A DNA stretch of 64,000 nucleotides from Novosphingobium resinovorum (GTDB lineage: Bacteria > Pseudomonadota > Alphaproteobacteria > Sphingomonadales > Sphingomonadaceae). Each line of letters starts with the position of its first letter. Within the stretch, counting starts at the first letter, position 1. This document shows positions 18,164 to 26,937 of this stretch, one piece after another. The notes beneath the pieces were generated by a model that was not told the origin of the DNA, ran no database searches, and worked only from the letters and a program-made list of their open reading frames with translations. Both the position numbers and the translations under genes were made by a program. Location: assembly GCF_001742225.1 (NCBI RefSeq), contig NZ_CP017075.1:1302001-1366000 (forward strand), written 5' to 3'.

Positions 18164-18390
18164 GCGCACGGATCCCGGCGAACCTGCTCTGCGCTCCAGG
18201 CATCGAGGTCGTCGATGTGATACTGGATCAGACGCGAGTGATACCGATAGGTTGGCCCGGTCCCGTCGCGGCGCTTGCGCCTAAGGAGCCGCGCGGAGAT
18301 CTGGAGATAGGCTGCCGCCTGATCGGTGTTCAGGAAGGGAGAACCGCGCTTGGCGGCCCGCGCGCGGGCGGTTGCGTCGGAGTAGTTCAT
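18160..18390 (-). CDS. Small HTH protein, probable RdfS-like excisionase
   Basis: A 76-residue MerR/AlpA-type winged-helix protein (PFLNTDQAAAYLQISARLLRRKRRDGTGPTYRYHSRLIQYHIDDLDAWSAEQ). Its stop overlaps the traF start (ATGA). In ICEMlSymR7A the recombination directionality factor RdfS is encoded directly before traF and has the same fold and size, so I infer an excision role. An alternative is a plain AlpA-like transcription factor. The start MNYSDATARARAAKRGSPFLN is chosen; its ribosome binding site is weak. Confidence 0.75.
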   Translation of the reverse strand: MNYSDATARARAAKRGSPFLNTDQAAAYLQISARLLRRKRRDGTGPTYRYHSRLIQYHIDDLDAWSAEQVRRDPCA

Positions 18391-18711
18391 GATCTGGGGT
18401 TCCCGGCCGGAGCAGCACAATGCTGCCCCGGACGGCCCCTGATCTGTCCGCTATTGCCGCCAATAGGCACGGTCGAAAACGTATGCAGGCGATTTCGACC
18501 GGGGGCGAATCGGGAACGGGCGCATCGCTGTCGGTGCCGACCCGTTCCGGACCAGAACGTCTTTGAGCAGGGCCTCTTGGGACAAAGCGTTGCGGACCGG
18601 GGGCTTGGTGACCGATGCTCTCGCTCCGCCTTGGCTGGCGTCAGGCCCATTGGAGCAGAGAGCCGACCCGGCACCCGCCGTTGCGGCGGGTGCCGGGCGC
18701 GGACCGCGGCC
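18391..18711 (-). promoter_or_regulatory. Upstream region of rdfS-traF with an inverted repeat
   Basis: About 320 bases with no gene. It holds an inverted repeat GGTCGAAA (18471-18478) and TTTCGACC (18493-18500), centred about 95 bases before the HTH start, and the DUF736 hairpin at its far end. If the HTH gene is rdfS, this is where an FseA-type activator would act. The operator role is an inference from position and symmetry. Confidence 0.4.
18667..18697 (-). terminator. Stem-loop after DUF736
   Basis: A perfect 14-base stem with a 3-base loop (18667-18680 and 18684-18697) starts 15 bases after the DUF736 stop. There is no U-run on the minus strand, so it may be a weak terminator or an RNA-stabilising hairpin. 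Confidence 0.45.
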
Positions 18712-19032
18712 TTAGTCGGCCGGGTTCCAAATGATCGCGTAGGCATCCTCGTCGTCCTGGCCGGCGGCGCGCCCCAGGTTGGCGTAAAGGCGCCGGGGTC
18801 CGAACTCGGGCGCCGCCAGGCTGAGCGACACGTAGTCGTTGCCCGAGGCTTCCGAGCGGCGCAGCCATCCCGCGCCGACCTCGACGCCGCCCGAGGTGAC
18901 CCGGTAGTCGGGATGGTTCTCGCTGGTCTTGCGCGGATTGGGCGAAATCTCGATCTCGGTGCGGATCGTGAGGGTACGAAGCTGACCCTTGAAGCTCTTG
19001 CCGTCGCGGCTGACGTATCCGATTGCGGGCAT
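18712..19032 (-). CDS. DUF736 domain protein
   Basis: A 106-residue protein beginning MPAIGYVSRDGKSFKGQLRTL and containing YANLGRAAGQDDEDAYAIIWNP, which are DUF736 signatures. DUF736 genes are hallmark accessory genes of integrative conjugative elements in alphaproteobacteria; function is unknown. A strong AGGAG lies 8 bases before the ATG. No signal peptide; likely cytoplasmic and beta-rich. Confidence 0.92.
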   Translation of the reverse strand: MPAIGYVSRDGKSFKGQLRTLTIRTEIEISPNPRKTSENHPDYRVTSGGVEVGAGWLRRSEASGNDYVSLSLAAPEFGPRRLYANLGRAAGQDDEDAYAIIWNPAD

Positions 19033-20012
19033 AGTCCTTACTCCTGTCGAAGCTCGCACCGGACCAGTTCCGGGCGATGGGCACGCCGTCAGGAACGGGA
19101 CAGCGGACCGGCTAACCGCCAGGCCGAAGCGCCAGCGCAGGACCGGAGCGCCAAGGCTGATTTGGGTGCGCGAAGCGCACTGTCCGCGAGGAGCCCTGCA
19201 AGGGCGGGGAAATCAGTCGCAGCGCGATGGTTTTGCCGGGCCGCGACCGTTCCAGGTCGATGCCCTTTCCAGCCGGGAATGCGTTCGCACCTGCTTCTCC
19301 GGGGAGATACGATCAGCCGCCAATCGGTCGGCACAGAAGCACGGCGCAGGGGCGAGAGGTGCTTCGAGCCGCCTGCACGAACATCATCGTTCCCGGTCGG
19401 GATCACTATCCGCCAAGGCCGGCACCATCGCGCGCGCCGCAGCTCGGCGGGCGCCGCGTCCGGGAGGGCGCGGCGGTGCCTGCACAGCGGCGGCACACGG
19501 CATCGCCCAAAGCCCGCACGCGCCCGGATTTCGGACGAGCCGGCGACAGGCGGACGACCGAATCGGGCGGCGGGACGTGATCAGTCGCCGCCCCGCCAGG
19601 CTGAACCTCCGGGTAGCGTAGGAGCTTCATCGCACGCGCCGACATGTAGCTTTCCATTCCGCCTCGCTGGGGCGGCGCGAGTTCCAAGTCGTTGTCAAGC
19701 GCCGGGTCGGCCGATTTCGACGGAGCGCACCTTGGATGTCGGAAACTGCTCCAGCGGCACAAGATGCTTTCGCGCGCGGCTGGAAAGCTTTCGTCTTGGT
19801 ATTACTACTCGCACGGCGTGGACCCTGCGCTCTCGCGGCGTACCTTGTCCTTAAGACCCATTCCATTGGACGGGTCGCATCGCCAAATTATGTCATAAAA
19901 CCGTTATTTATAAACAGGTCTAGACCTATCGCGCCTGCGCCAAAACGACACTTGGAAAGTAGCCAGGATCAAACCGCCATCGACGAGAGATATTCCCTGC
20001 GACCAGACGCCG
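19033..20012. other. Non-coding stretch at the edge of the transfer module
   Basis: Nearly 1 kb without a gene I can defend. Several open frames exist in the GC-rich first 700 bases but read as low-complexity Arg/Pro/Ala. A minus-strand frame with MSARAMKLLRYPEVQPGG near 19630 is the only one with a natural-looking start. GC content drops sharply around 19880-19930, which could mark the junction between element backbone and inserted DNA. Confidence 0.4.
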
Positions 20013-20699
20013 TTGCTGGCTATAGTCCCAGCCGTGACTCTCGACCTTGGCAGGCGCCTTGCGCCGGTACGCTTCCTCGCGTTTGCAGCGATCCTGTGTG
20101 TCAGCATTCCAATGCTGTATCCATTCCTGGGCTGGCGTCATGCTATGATGGCAGGATTCGACGTGGCTACCGGTGTGTTCCTCGTTTCGATCTGGCCTCT
20201 TCTCGCGCGCGCCGAGCCGAATCAGATGCGCCTCGCCGCCGAGCGTAATGATGCGAATCGTACCTTGCTCCTCGCGATCATCGGGGCGGTATCGCTGGTC
20301 GTGCTGGTCGCGGTCTTTTCCGAGCTTCAGGACAAGGGCGGTCCCCGCGCTATGGCAATGGCTTTGGTAATCGCGACGCTGGCGCTGGCGTGGATGTTCT
20401 CGAACATGGCCTACGCGCTTCACTATGCACACATCTTCTATGTGAGAGCCGACACCGATGGCGACGGTCAGGGCGACGATGACGCGCGCGGTTTCGACTT
20501 TCCCGGCACCGAGGAGCCGGCCTATTGGGATTTCGTCTACTTCAGCTTCACGCTGGGCATGACCTTCCAGACCTCCGACGTGGCTATGACCACGACCGGT
20601 GTGAGGCGTGTCGCCACCCTACATTGCCTTGCAGCTTTCGTGTTTAACCTGGGGGTGCTGGCATTCACGATCAACGTGCTGGGAGGGGCTGGAAATTGA
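20013..20699 (+). CDS. DUF1345 membrane protein
   Basis: A polytopic inner-membrane protein of about 228 residues in the DUF1345 family. Membrane helices are at about 20-38, 46-64, 84-103 and 116-138, with the conserved TEEPAYWDFVYFSFTLGMTFQTSDV and a last helix ending TINVLGG. The TTG at 20013 gives the longest reading; a GTG at 20034 (VTLDLGRRLAPVRF) is equally plausible, and neither has a strong ribosome binding site. Function is unknown. Confidence 0.82.
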   Translation: MLAIVPAVTLDLGRRLAPVRFLAFAAILCVSIPMLYPFLGWRHAMMAGFDVATGVFLVSIWPLLARAEPNQMRLAAERNDANRTLLLAIIGAVSLVVLVAVFSELQDKGGPRAMAMALVIATLALAWMFSNMAYALHYAHIFYVRADTDGDGQGDDDARGFDFPGTEEPAYWDFVYFSFTLGMTFQTSDVAMTTTGVRRVATLHCLAAFVFNLGVLAFTINVLGGAGN

Positions 20700-20961
20700 G
20701 CGAACCGTACGCGACGCAACGCTATGCGATCGTCCGGCCTGGCACGGCGCGATCGGGGCGTGGGTGGCAATGCCGGTCGTTCGGATTCCACCGGCCTTCG
20801 AAAGGCTCAGGCACCCGGCGGTCCTGATGCAGGCGATGGGCCCCTGCGTCAAACGAGAGAGACTTAGGAACTGACACGCCCCAGCACGGCTTTTCGCTCG
20901 GAGGTCTCCTGTGAAACGATCTCGGACCGGATGGCGAACTGCCAATAAAAAGGACAAATGG

Positions 20962-21600
20962 ATGATCGTCATACACCATCTCGGCATCTCTCAGTCTGAC
21001 CGGATCATTTGGCTGTGCGAGGAACTGGAAGTTCCATATGAGCTAAAGCTTTACAAGCGCGACCCGGAGACCGGACTGGCGCCCGCCGAATATCGCGCGC
21101 TAACTCCATTTGGCACAGCTCCGATCATCAGCGACGGCGAACTGCAGCTCGGCGAATCCGGCGCCATCATCGAGTACATCATCGAGACATATGGCGAGGG
21201 CCGCCTTAAAGTTCGCCCGGGAGCTGCTGGTTATTCCGATTATCTCTTCTGGTTTCATTTCGCGAACGGCTCCCTGATGCCAGCAGCGATGGTCGACATG
21301 ATCGCGAACCAGTTGGAAGACGCGGATGTGCGGGTATTAAAGGCACTGCGTGCGCGCCTCGATCGGGCTTATGATCAGATCGAAAACCGCCTTGCAGACG
21401 TGCCCTACCTAGCAGGCGACTCGTTTACAGGTGCCGACATCATCTCGGTGTTTCCGCTGACGACGATGCGGATGTTCGCCCCGCGCGATCTTGAGCCTTA
21501 TCCGCATATCCGGGAGTACCTGAAGCGGATATCGCAAAGACCCGCGTTCATTAACGCCATGGCCAAGGCCGACCCAGGTTTCACTGTTCCTGTTTCTTGA
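20962..21600 (+). CDS. Glutathione S-transferase family protein
   Basis: A cytosolic GST-like protein of 212 residues. The N-terminal thioredoxin fold (MIVIHHLGISQSDRIIWLCEELEVPYELKLY, then TPFGTAPIISDGELQLGESGAIIEYI with the GSH-binding Glu-Ser pair) is followed by an all-helical C-terminal domain with YLAGDSFTGADI, the usual N-capping box. AAGGA lies 8 bases before the ATG at 20962, so the upstream in-frame extension is rejected. The substrate cannot be told from sequence. Confidence 0.88.
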   Translation: MIVIHHLGISQSDRIIWLCEELEVPYELKLYKRDPETGLAPAEYRALTPFGTAPIISDGELQLGESGAIIEYIIETYGEGRLKVRPGAAGYSDYLFWFHFANGSLMPAAMVDMIANQLEDADVRVLKALRARLDRAYDQIENRLADVPYLAGDSFTGADIISVFPLTTMRMFAPRDLEPYPHIREYLKRISQRPAFINAMAKADPGFTVPVS

Positions 21601-22376
21601 AAGACGCGGAAGGTTCGGTTTTTGGATCGGCGGCAGAATGCCAGGTACGGCAAGCCATTCCAGGCGGCACGCAGTCTTCAACTGACTGGCGTCGCCGTTG
21701 AAAGAACTGGCAGGGTTCGCGGGATGGACAGACTGTAACTGGCATTTTTCGGCATACCACCAAGCGGGCGGCTGGATTTTCCACTCATGCAACGATCGCG
21801 CAACAGCGACGTTGTGCCAAGGGACGTTACGTCCTTCTCCGGAGCGTTCCGGAATGCCCGATTAAGGAATCTCGTCATGGACGGGAACAGCACAATTGTC
21901 AGCGGCGGCGGGTCCGGCATTGGTGCTGCATGGCGGGCAGTGCCGCGCTTTATGAGCCTTGGACTGTACTGCCTGAGCCGTTCGGAATCCGGGAATGCGC
22001 CTGGAACAGCTCCTTTCGTAAGTACCCGCCCCCGCATTTCAAGGAACCGGGCTCGTGAACTTTTACGATGGCGCTACCCGCGACGTCCGGCGGGGTATCG
22101 ACAGGGTGAGATTCGATACAGGTTTTTCCAAGGTGACCGGGCGCGGCCCTGAACCGCTGCTGATGCAGCGCGCGCTAACACACCCGCGATTTCACCGACA
22201 TTCCATTCGCGGTTATCTAGGCGAATTTGATTAACCTGTATTATCCGCTCGAGAACCGCCTTTTTCGGGAAGTGCGCTAGTAAGGCGGTACGCTTGAACT
22301 GGTCGGGCGGCATATCGACCGCCGCCGAAGCGACATCTTTTATGATCCGCGATTCCTGCGGCGAGGAGACAACCTC
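21601..22376. other. Gene-poor stretch with gene remnants
   Basis: Contains the broken dehydrogenase start described separately. A short frame from about 22054 to 22230 (beginning VNFYDGATRDVRRGIDRVRF and ending IRGYLGEFD) looks protein-like but matches nothing I know. No intact gene is supported. The region immediately before 22377 holds the AI-2E gene's ribosome binding site (GGAG about 12 bases upstream). Confidence 0.4.
21877..22152 (+). pseudogene. Truncated short-chain dehydrogenase (SDR) fragment
   Basis: The frame starts with a good site (AAGGA, 8 bases, ATG) and reads MDGNSTIVSGGGSGIGAAW, the cofactor-binding TGxxxGIG motif of SDR enzymes at its proper N-terminal position. After about 20 residues the similarity stops and the frame continues as low-complexity sequence, so only the 5' end of an SDR gene remains, probably after a deletion. 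Confidence 0.5.
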
Positions 22377-23492
22377 ATGAGCGAGCCAATTTCAGGGGAG
22401 CCGCTTACACCAGATACGACCGCGATGGAGATCGAACCGTCCAGAGTACAGGCGCGTCAGCTATGGCTGACAGCGGTGGTCATCGTTCTGGCGATCTGGA
22501 TGGCGCTTGAGTTCCTTACGCCGCTAGCCTGGGCCGCCGTGATCGCCATAGCAGAATGGCCACTTTACCGCCGCGCGCTTCATCGCTTCCCGAGTCGGCC
22601 GGGCCTTCTTGCAGTAAGCTTCGCAATCGTCACAGCGCTGTTCGTCATTGGCCCGTTGTCACTGGCGGCCGTGACGCTTGTGCAGGAAAGCCAGGCGGCA
22701 ATGCACTGGGTCCAGCAGGTCCAGCAAACCGGGCTTGCGATGCCGACCTGGCTTCCATCACTGCCGGTATTCGGTGACCGTGCCGCGCTGTACTGGGGGC
22801 AGCATATTGGTAACCCCAAGGCTGCGGATACTCTCCTCGGCTCGTTGAGCGCTGGGTCGATCCTTACATGGACCCGATCAATCGGGGGCGAAGTGGCGCG
22901 GGAATCGGGATTGTTCCTGATCACATTGCTCGCTTTGGCCTCCTTGCTTTCGCGAGGGCCGCTGATTGGCGAGCAGGCGCGCAAAGTATCGATCCGCATG
23001 TTCGGATCGTTCGGCGGCAACTTCCTTGAGCAGATGATCGCGGCGGTTCGAGCAACTGTGAACGGCACCGTGCTGGTCTCCGTCCTTGAAGGCGGCGTCT
23101 TGGGGATCGCCTACGCAGTGGCCGGCGTCCCGCAGCCATTGCTATTTGCGACATTCACGATTGCGCTCGCGTTGGTGCCGTTCGGGGCATGGGCGGCATT
23201 CGGTTTGGCGAGTCTAATCCTGCTAGGGACCAACCATGTTCTGGCCGGAGGCTTGCTGTTCGGGTTCGGAGTGAGCGTGATGACGCTGGGAGACAATGTC
23301 GTGCAACCGGCCGTCATCGGCAGTGCCGTTGAACTGCCTTTCCTGCTCGCAATCATCGGCGCATTCGGCGGGCTAGCCGAGCTTGGTCTCGTCGGGCTTT
23401 TCGTTGGCCCGGTAATCATGGCGTCGCTGATACTGGTATGGCGGCAATGGATGGGGCCAACGTCGCTGCATCCAGGTGGCGAAGTGTCGTAG
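22377..23492 (+). CDS. AI-2E family transporter (first copy)
   Basis: A PerM/AI-2E-type membrane exporter of 371 residues with about eight helices. Diagnostic features are ITLLALASLLSRGP, the central EQMIAAVRATVNGTVLVSVLEGGVLGIAYAVAGVPQPLLFATFTIALALVPFG and the C-terminal DNVVQPAVIGSAVELPFLLAIIGAFGGLAELGLVGLFVGPV. Members export AI-2 or act as Na+/H+ antiporters; the substrate here is unknown. A second, diverged member lies at 57555. Confidence 0.88.
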   Translation: MSEPISGEPLTPDTTAMEIEPSRVQARQLWLTAVVIVLAIWMALEFLTPLAWAAVIAIAEWPLYRRALHRFPSRPGLLAVSFAIVTALFVIGPLSLAAVTLVQESQAAMHWVQQVQQTGLAMPTWLPSLPVFGDRAALYWGQHIGNPKAADTLLGSLSAGSILTWTRSIGGEVARESGLFLITLLALASLLSRGPLIGEQARKVSIRMFGSFGGNFLEQMIAAVRATVNGTVLVSVLEGGVLGIAYAVAGVPQPLLFATFTIALALVPFGAWAAFGLASLILLGTNHVLAGGLLFGFGVSVMTLGDNVVQPAVIGSAVELPFLLAIIGAFGGLAELGLVGLFVGPVIMASLILVWRQWMGPTSLHPGGEVS

Positions 23493-23687
23493 TATCGCCA
23501 TGTGGGAATGCCCGTATAGGCAATCGCGCTCAAATCTGGCCGCAATTGACCGGCTCTGTCAGAGCTAAAAGCGCGTCATGGCGACAGAGTGGATCCGCGT
23601 TTCCGCAGCAACAGCAAGCAATCCGGAACTACCATTATATCGCCAGCAGTGTGGAGAAGTATGGCAGGGCCGTCCAACCTGTCCATC

Positions 23688-23716
23688 CCACTCTGCCGCC
23701 TGTCGCGGCAGAGTGG
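23688..23716 (-). terminator. Stem-loop after the MucR-like gene
   Basis: A 12-base perfect stem (23688-23699 and 23705-23716) with a 5-base loop lies 15 bases after the stop of the MucR-like gene on its own strand. It lacks a clear U-run, so its strength as a terminator is uncertain. Confidence 0.45.
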
Positions 23717-23730
23717 CGGGTCCGACAGCT

Positions 23731-24837
23731 TTACTTGGCCTTAGTGGCCTGACGGTTACGACGCGGTTTAGCCGCCGCGACAGCGGGTACCGTCGTTTCA
23801 ACCGCAGTGGTTGCCTCAGCGGCCTCGTTCCCGAATAAGCCGAGCTTGCGCCGGCGCTTCGGCTTTTCGACCACTTCGGCAGTTTCTTCCACCACTGGAA
23901 TTGAGGCAGCAGACTCTCTCGCCGGCTCAGGTGTCCGTGCCATACGCTTTACCGGCTGCTTCCTCCGCATCTTGGGGCCGGTCGCAGCCTCTTCTGCCGT
24001 CGTCGTTTCGACAGAGGCAGCAGCAGCGGTTTCGACCTTGGGCTCGGCGGTCTCCGGCTCAGCAGTGCCGGGAGCCATCTCGACCGCTGGGACAGCTCCC
24101 GTTTCAGCCCCAGAAGACGGGGAATCCGGGAGAGCTTTGCCAGCCTTTCTTACGTTGCGCCGCTTTGGCATTACCGGAGCAGGCTCCGCCGCAGCCTTCG
24201 CTGCCACCTTTACGGGCTCGGAAGACGGGGCGGCGACCGAAGAAGCGGGTGTATGGTGCGCATCAGCTTTGGACGCAGCTTTGCGCTGTTTTGGTTTCGG
24301 CGTTGCCGCGGACTTTGTCTTTGCAGCGGGCTTGGGCTTTACCGGTGCGGATGCGGGTTCAGTTGATGGGCTCAGTTCTGCGCTTACGTCGCCGGAAGCT
24401 GGGCTTGACGTAGCCGAACCGCCAGCAGCCGCCTTGCGATTACCCAATCCGATCTGTTCGGCGATCTCGCGGCGCCGCGCCGCGAAAGACGGTGCGACCA
24501 TGGGGTAGGTCGCAGACAGGTTGTAGCGCTCACGGTATTGTTCCGGGGTGAGGCCGTTGCTCGCCAGGTGACGCTTGAGCGTTTTGTAAGGTTTGCCGTC
24601 GATGAGGCTGAGAATGTGATCTGCCGACGCCAGGCTCTTACGCACTGAAACCGCGGGCAAGTAGGTGGGTGCTTCGGGTTCTGCTTGTTCAGGGGCGCTG
24701 CCTTCAACCAGAGCGGCCCGTGTCGAGCGAATGAGGCCGGCAAGATCGTCGGCACTGACCGTGTTGTTGGCGAGATATGCGCTCAGAAGTTGAACGGTCA
24801 GTGCTGCAATATCGGAAGTCGGTTCGGTGTCAGGCAT
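23731..24837 (-). CDS. MucR/Ros-family protein with long basic tail
   Basis: Residues 10-135 form a MucR/Ros domain (ALTVQLLSAYLANNTVSADDL, then KPYKTLKRHLASNGLTPEQYRERYNLSATYPMVAPSFAARRREIAEQIGLG), a DNA-binding fold that represses many alphaproteobacterial genes. The Cys2His2 zinc ligands of Ros are absent: the CxxC positions read SLID and there is one His. Residues 136-368 are an unusual Ala/Pro/Lys/Glu-rich tail with several basic clusters (KMRRKQPVKRMA, KPKRRRKLGLFG, KPRRNRQATKAK), giving 368 residues against about 140-190 normally. Resembles an H1-like DNA-compacting tail. Confidence 0.82.
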   Translation of the reverse strand: MPDTEPTSDIAALTVQLLSAYLANNTVSADDLAGLIRSTRAALVEGSAPEQAEPEAPTYLPAVSVRKSLASADHILSLIDGKPYKTLKRHLASNGLTPEQYRERYNLSATYPMVAPSFAARRREIAEQIGLGNRKAAAGGSATSSPASGDVSAELSPSTEPASAPVKPKPAAKTKSAATPKPKQRKAASKADAHHTPASSVAAPSSEPVKVAAKAAAEPAPVMPKRRNVRKAGKALPDSPSSGAETGAVPAVEMAPGTAEPETAEPKVETAAAASVETTTAEEAATGPKMRRKQPVKRMARTPEPARESAASIPVVEETAEVVEKPKRRRKLGLFGNEAAEATTAVETTVPAVAAAKPRRNRQATKAK

Positions 24838-25208
24838 CGATTTGCCCCTCTCGGATTTATAACGACGACGTTGTGCTATTGCCTTTATGGCAATTTATCA
24901 TGGATCGACGCGATTACAGGCCTTTTCAAGGATAAAAGGAGCGAACACGTCGATCCGAGGTACGCCCGACTACAATAATGCGTCAACAGCGCGTGGTCCT
25001 ATGAAGCGATTGGCCAGCAGATATTCCTATCGTCGAATTGGCACGGACCGGCTTGCTTGCTTTTAAGGTCTGCTCGGACGAGGCGGCGGCCGATCCGCAT
25101 CAATGCCCCATCTGCACTGTATACCCTAGAGATGCGCGGCCTGTTGATAGCGCAGTAAACAAGCGGCGGAGAAGGTCCAGTGGACGTCCGAAGCTGCGTC
25201 TGAAGTAG
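24838..25208. other. Intergenic region
   Basis: About 370 bases between the MucR-like gene and the acetyltransferase gene. It has lower GC than its surroundings and no convincing frame on either strand. The MucR-like promoter should be at its left end. Nothing else recognised. Confidence 0.4.
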
Positions 25209-25679
25209 TCAGCTTAACAGAGGCATCGACGTCAGAACTTTGCGAAAATACACCACTCGCTCGGTTTCCTCGAATTTCAGCGCAGCGTGCATCGCATGCG
25301 ACACGGTGTTGTCCAACATGGCATCCGAGGCGAGTTCAGCGCAGCCCATGCTGCGAGCCCAAGCTTCCACGGCGTCCACCAAGCCGCGCCCGATGCCTTG
25401 CCGCCGGCATTCTTCCACGACGTATAGCCCCTCAAGGAACGCGACCGGTGAAGTTTCGCAGCCGTTGACATAATCGACACGCAGCGCGGCTTCCGCAAAT
25501 CCGACAAGCGCGCCGCGCTGATCGCGCGCCAGAAAGCCAATGAAAGGCTGTGGCTCCGCCATTAGCTGAACCAGGTCTTCGTGATGCTCCGCTTCCGAGC
25601 CATCTGGCCAGAGCGACGTGCGCAGAGCCGACCATTCAAGAAGATCAGCGTTGCTGCCCACTGTTATCCGTACGATCAT
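25209..25679 (-). CDS. AAC(6')-I-like aminoglycoside acetyltransferase
   Basis: A GNAT acetyltransferase of 156 residues that closely follows the AAC(6')-I pattern: LLEWSALRTSLWPD, LRVDYVNGCETSPVAFLEGLYVVEECRRQGIGRGLVDAVEAWA (acetyl-CoA loop RRQGIGR), GCAELASDAMLDNTVSHAMHAALKFEETERVVYFRK. Such enzymes acetylate the 6'-amino group of aminoglycosides such as kanamycin and amikacin. The ATG at 25679 has a GAGG upstream; an in-frame start 13 codons earlier lacks one. Real resistance activity is not proven by sequence. Confidence 0.85.
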   Translation of the reverse strand: MIVRITVGSNADLLEWSALRTSLWPDGSEAEHHEDLVQLMAEPQPFIGFLARDQRGALVGFAEAALRVDYVNGCETSPVAFLEGLYVVEECRRQGIGRGLVDAVEAWARSMGCAELASDAMLDNTVSHAMHAALKFEETERVVYFRKVLTSMPLLS

Positions 25680-25761
25680 GCCGCTCGGCCTCGGAAACTG
25701 GTCAGGGAAATTATGCATGGTGGCGGCGCCGGCAATAGCGTGATGCCGCCACCGTATTGCA

Positions 25762-26037
25762 TCAGCCGTTGAGCTTGTCCTTGACCGCCTTGGCGACCGT
25801 GAAGGTCAGCTTCTTCGAAGCCTTGATGGTCATTGCCTCGCCGGTTGCGGGGTTGCGGCCTTCACGCTCAGGGCTGTCCTTAACCTTGAACTTGCCAAAG
25901 CCGTTGAGCGAGACCTCCTCACCCTTGGCCGCCGCGCTGCCGATAGCCTCGAAGACGGCGTCGACAATCTTGCGGGCGTCGGCTTTGGTAATGCCGTGAT
26001 CGTTGGCGATGGCGTCGGCGAGATCGCTGTTGTTCAT
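25762..26037 (-). CDS. hup: HU-family DNA-binding protein
   Basis: A 91-residue HU/IHF-type nucleoid protein. It shows the dimer core (MNNSDLADAIANDHGITKADARKIVDAVFEAI), the conserved VSLNGFGKFKV and the DNA-embracing arm EREGRNPATGEAMTIKASKKLTFTVAKAVKD, including the intercalating Pro. AGGA lies 10 bases before the ATG. Length and motifs are normal. HU compacts DNA and assists recombination. The specific paralogue (chromosomal or carried by the element) cannot be settled. Confidence 0.93.
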   Translation of the reverse strand: MNNSDLADAIANDHGITKADARKIVDAVFEAIGSAAAKGEEVSLNGFGKFKVKDSPEREGRNPATGEAMTIKASKKLTFTVAKAVKDKLNG

Positions 26038-26286
26038 GAGAAGTTCGTCCTGTCGATGTCTATGGTTCGCAAAGCTACGTTGCTTTCGAGCTTCACGGCC
26101 TTCCACCATGGAACAGCCGAAACCGCGTTCAAAGTCGCATACTCACGCTGAACGCGCCTTAAGGCCGCTTTGTCCACAGCCTGTGGATATGTGAAACGCA
26201 TCCGGTGCCCGAATTACCCGGATAACATCGCGCGCGGAACCATTCCCGGCCCGGTCTCTTGCATAACGCACACAAGGAGGATTCCC

Positions 26287-26538
26287 ATGTTTGGCAAGGT
26301 CATCGGCGCAATCGCAGGAAACAAGGCCGCAAAGCACGTCCAGGGGGTGAGCGGCACTGGAGGAACTTTGCTCGGCTTTGCAGCGCCGATGGTGCTACGC
26401 CGCCTCGGCCCTCTCGGCCTCATCACCGCAGTTGCAGGCGGGTACGCTTACAAGCGCTACACTGATCGGCGGGCAGCAGAAAAGCAGAAAGTCGCGCGGC
26501 CCAGCGGATTTGCAGAGCCCACGCGGACACAGGCTTGA
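26287..26538 (+). CDS. Small glycine-rich membrane-associated protein (paralogue 1)
   Basis: An 83-residue protein starting MFGKVIGAIAGNKAAKHVQGVSGTGGTLLG and continuing APMVLRRLGPLGLITAVAGGYAYKRY, a hydrophobic hairpin-like segment followed by a basic tail. AAGGAGG lies just upstream. A clear paralogue is encoded at 59169-59375 (MIGKIIGAIAG..., GTGGALLG, VLRRLGPVGMVAAAAGGYALKKH). Both are of unknown function; similar short proteins are common in sphingomonads. Confidence 0.8.
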   Translation: MFGKVIGAIAGNKAAKHVQGVSGTGGTLLGFAAPMVLRRLGPLGLITAVAGGYAYKRYTDRRAAEKQKVARPSGFAEPTRTQA

Positions 26539-26937
26539 TCCTATAGTGCAGCCGCAATCCGCCCGCTGCGCGCGTGTTGCGGGCAAGCTAAGGCGCGGGA
26601 CGTCAAGATCGACTGTGCTTTAATTCATGTGGTTGTGGCTGAGCAGCTTGTGAGTGCCGGACACGGGGGGCTGGCGCTTAGCCGGTGAGCACGCTCTGTC
26701 TTATATCGCCGCGTCTCACGAACCAGTGGGAATCGCGAGCGAACGCGCCCATCAACAGCCCCCGAGCGCCTTCCCTTCCTTGAGGGCACTACTGAGCATA
26801 GCGGTTGTCCGGAAAATTCTTTCTCTTTTTCAGCCCGTTGCTTAGCGAGCAACTCGCCTTGTTCGCATAGGCCGACGCCTTGACGCAGCGGCAGTCAGAA
26901 TAGAACATATAGCGAACAAATGAGTCGCTGTTGACCA
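26539..26937. other. Intergenic region before the imu cassette
   Basis: About 400 bases without a supported gene. Its right end holds the LexA-type site and promoter of the mutagenesis cassette. The rest shows no open frame with good start signals. Confidence 0.45.
26903..26917 (+). promoter_or_regulatory. LexA (SOS) box upstream of imuA
   Basis: The sequence GAAC-ATATAGC-GAAC is an exact GAAC-N7-GAAC, the inverted reading of the alphaproteobacterial LexA box GTTC-N7-GTTC. It ends 20 bases before the imuA start, where LexA binding would block transcription until DNA damage. imuA-imuB-dnaE2 cassettes are classic LexA targets, which supports the call. Confidence 0.85.
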
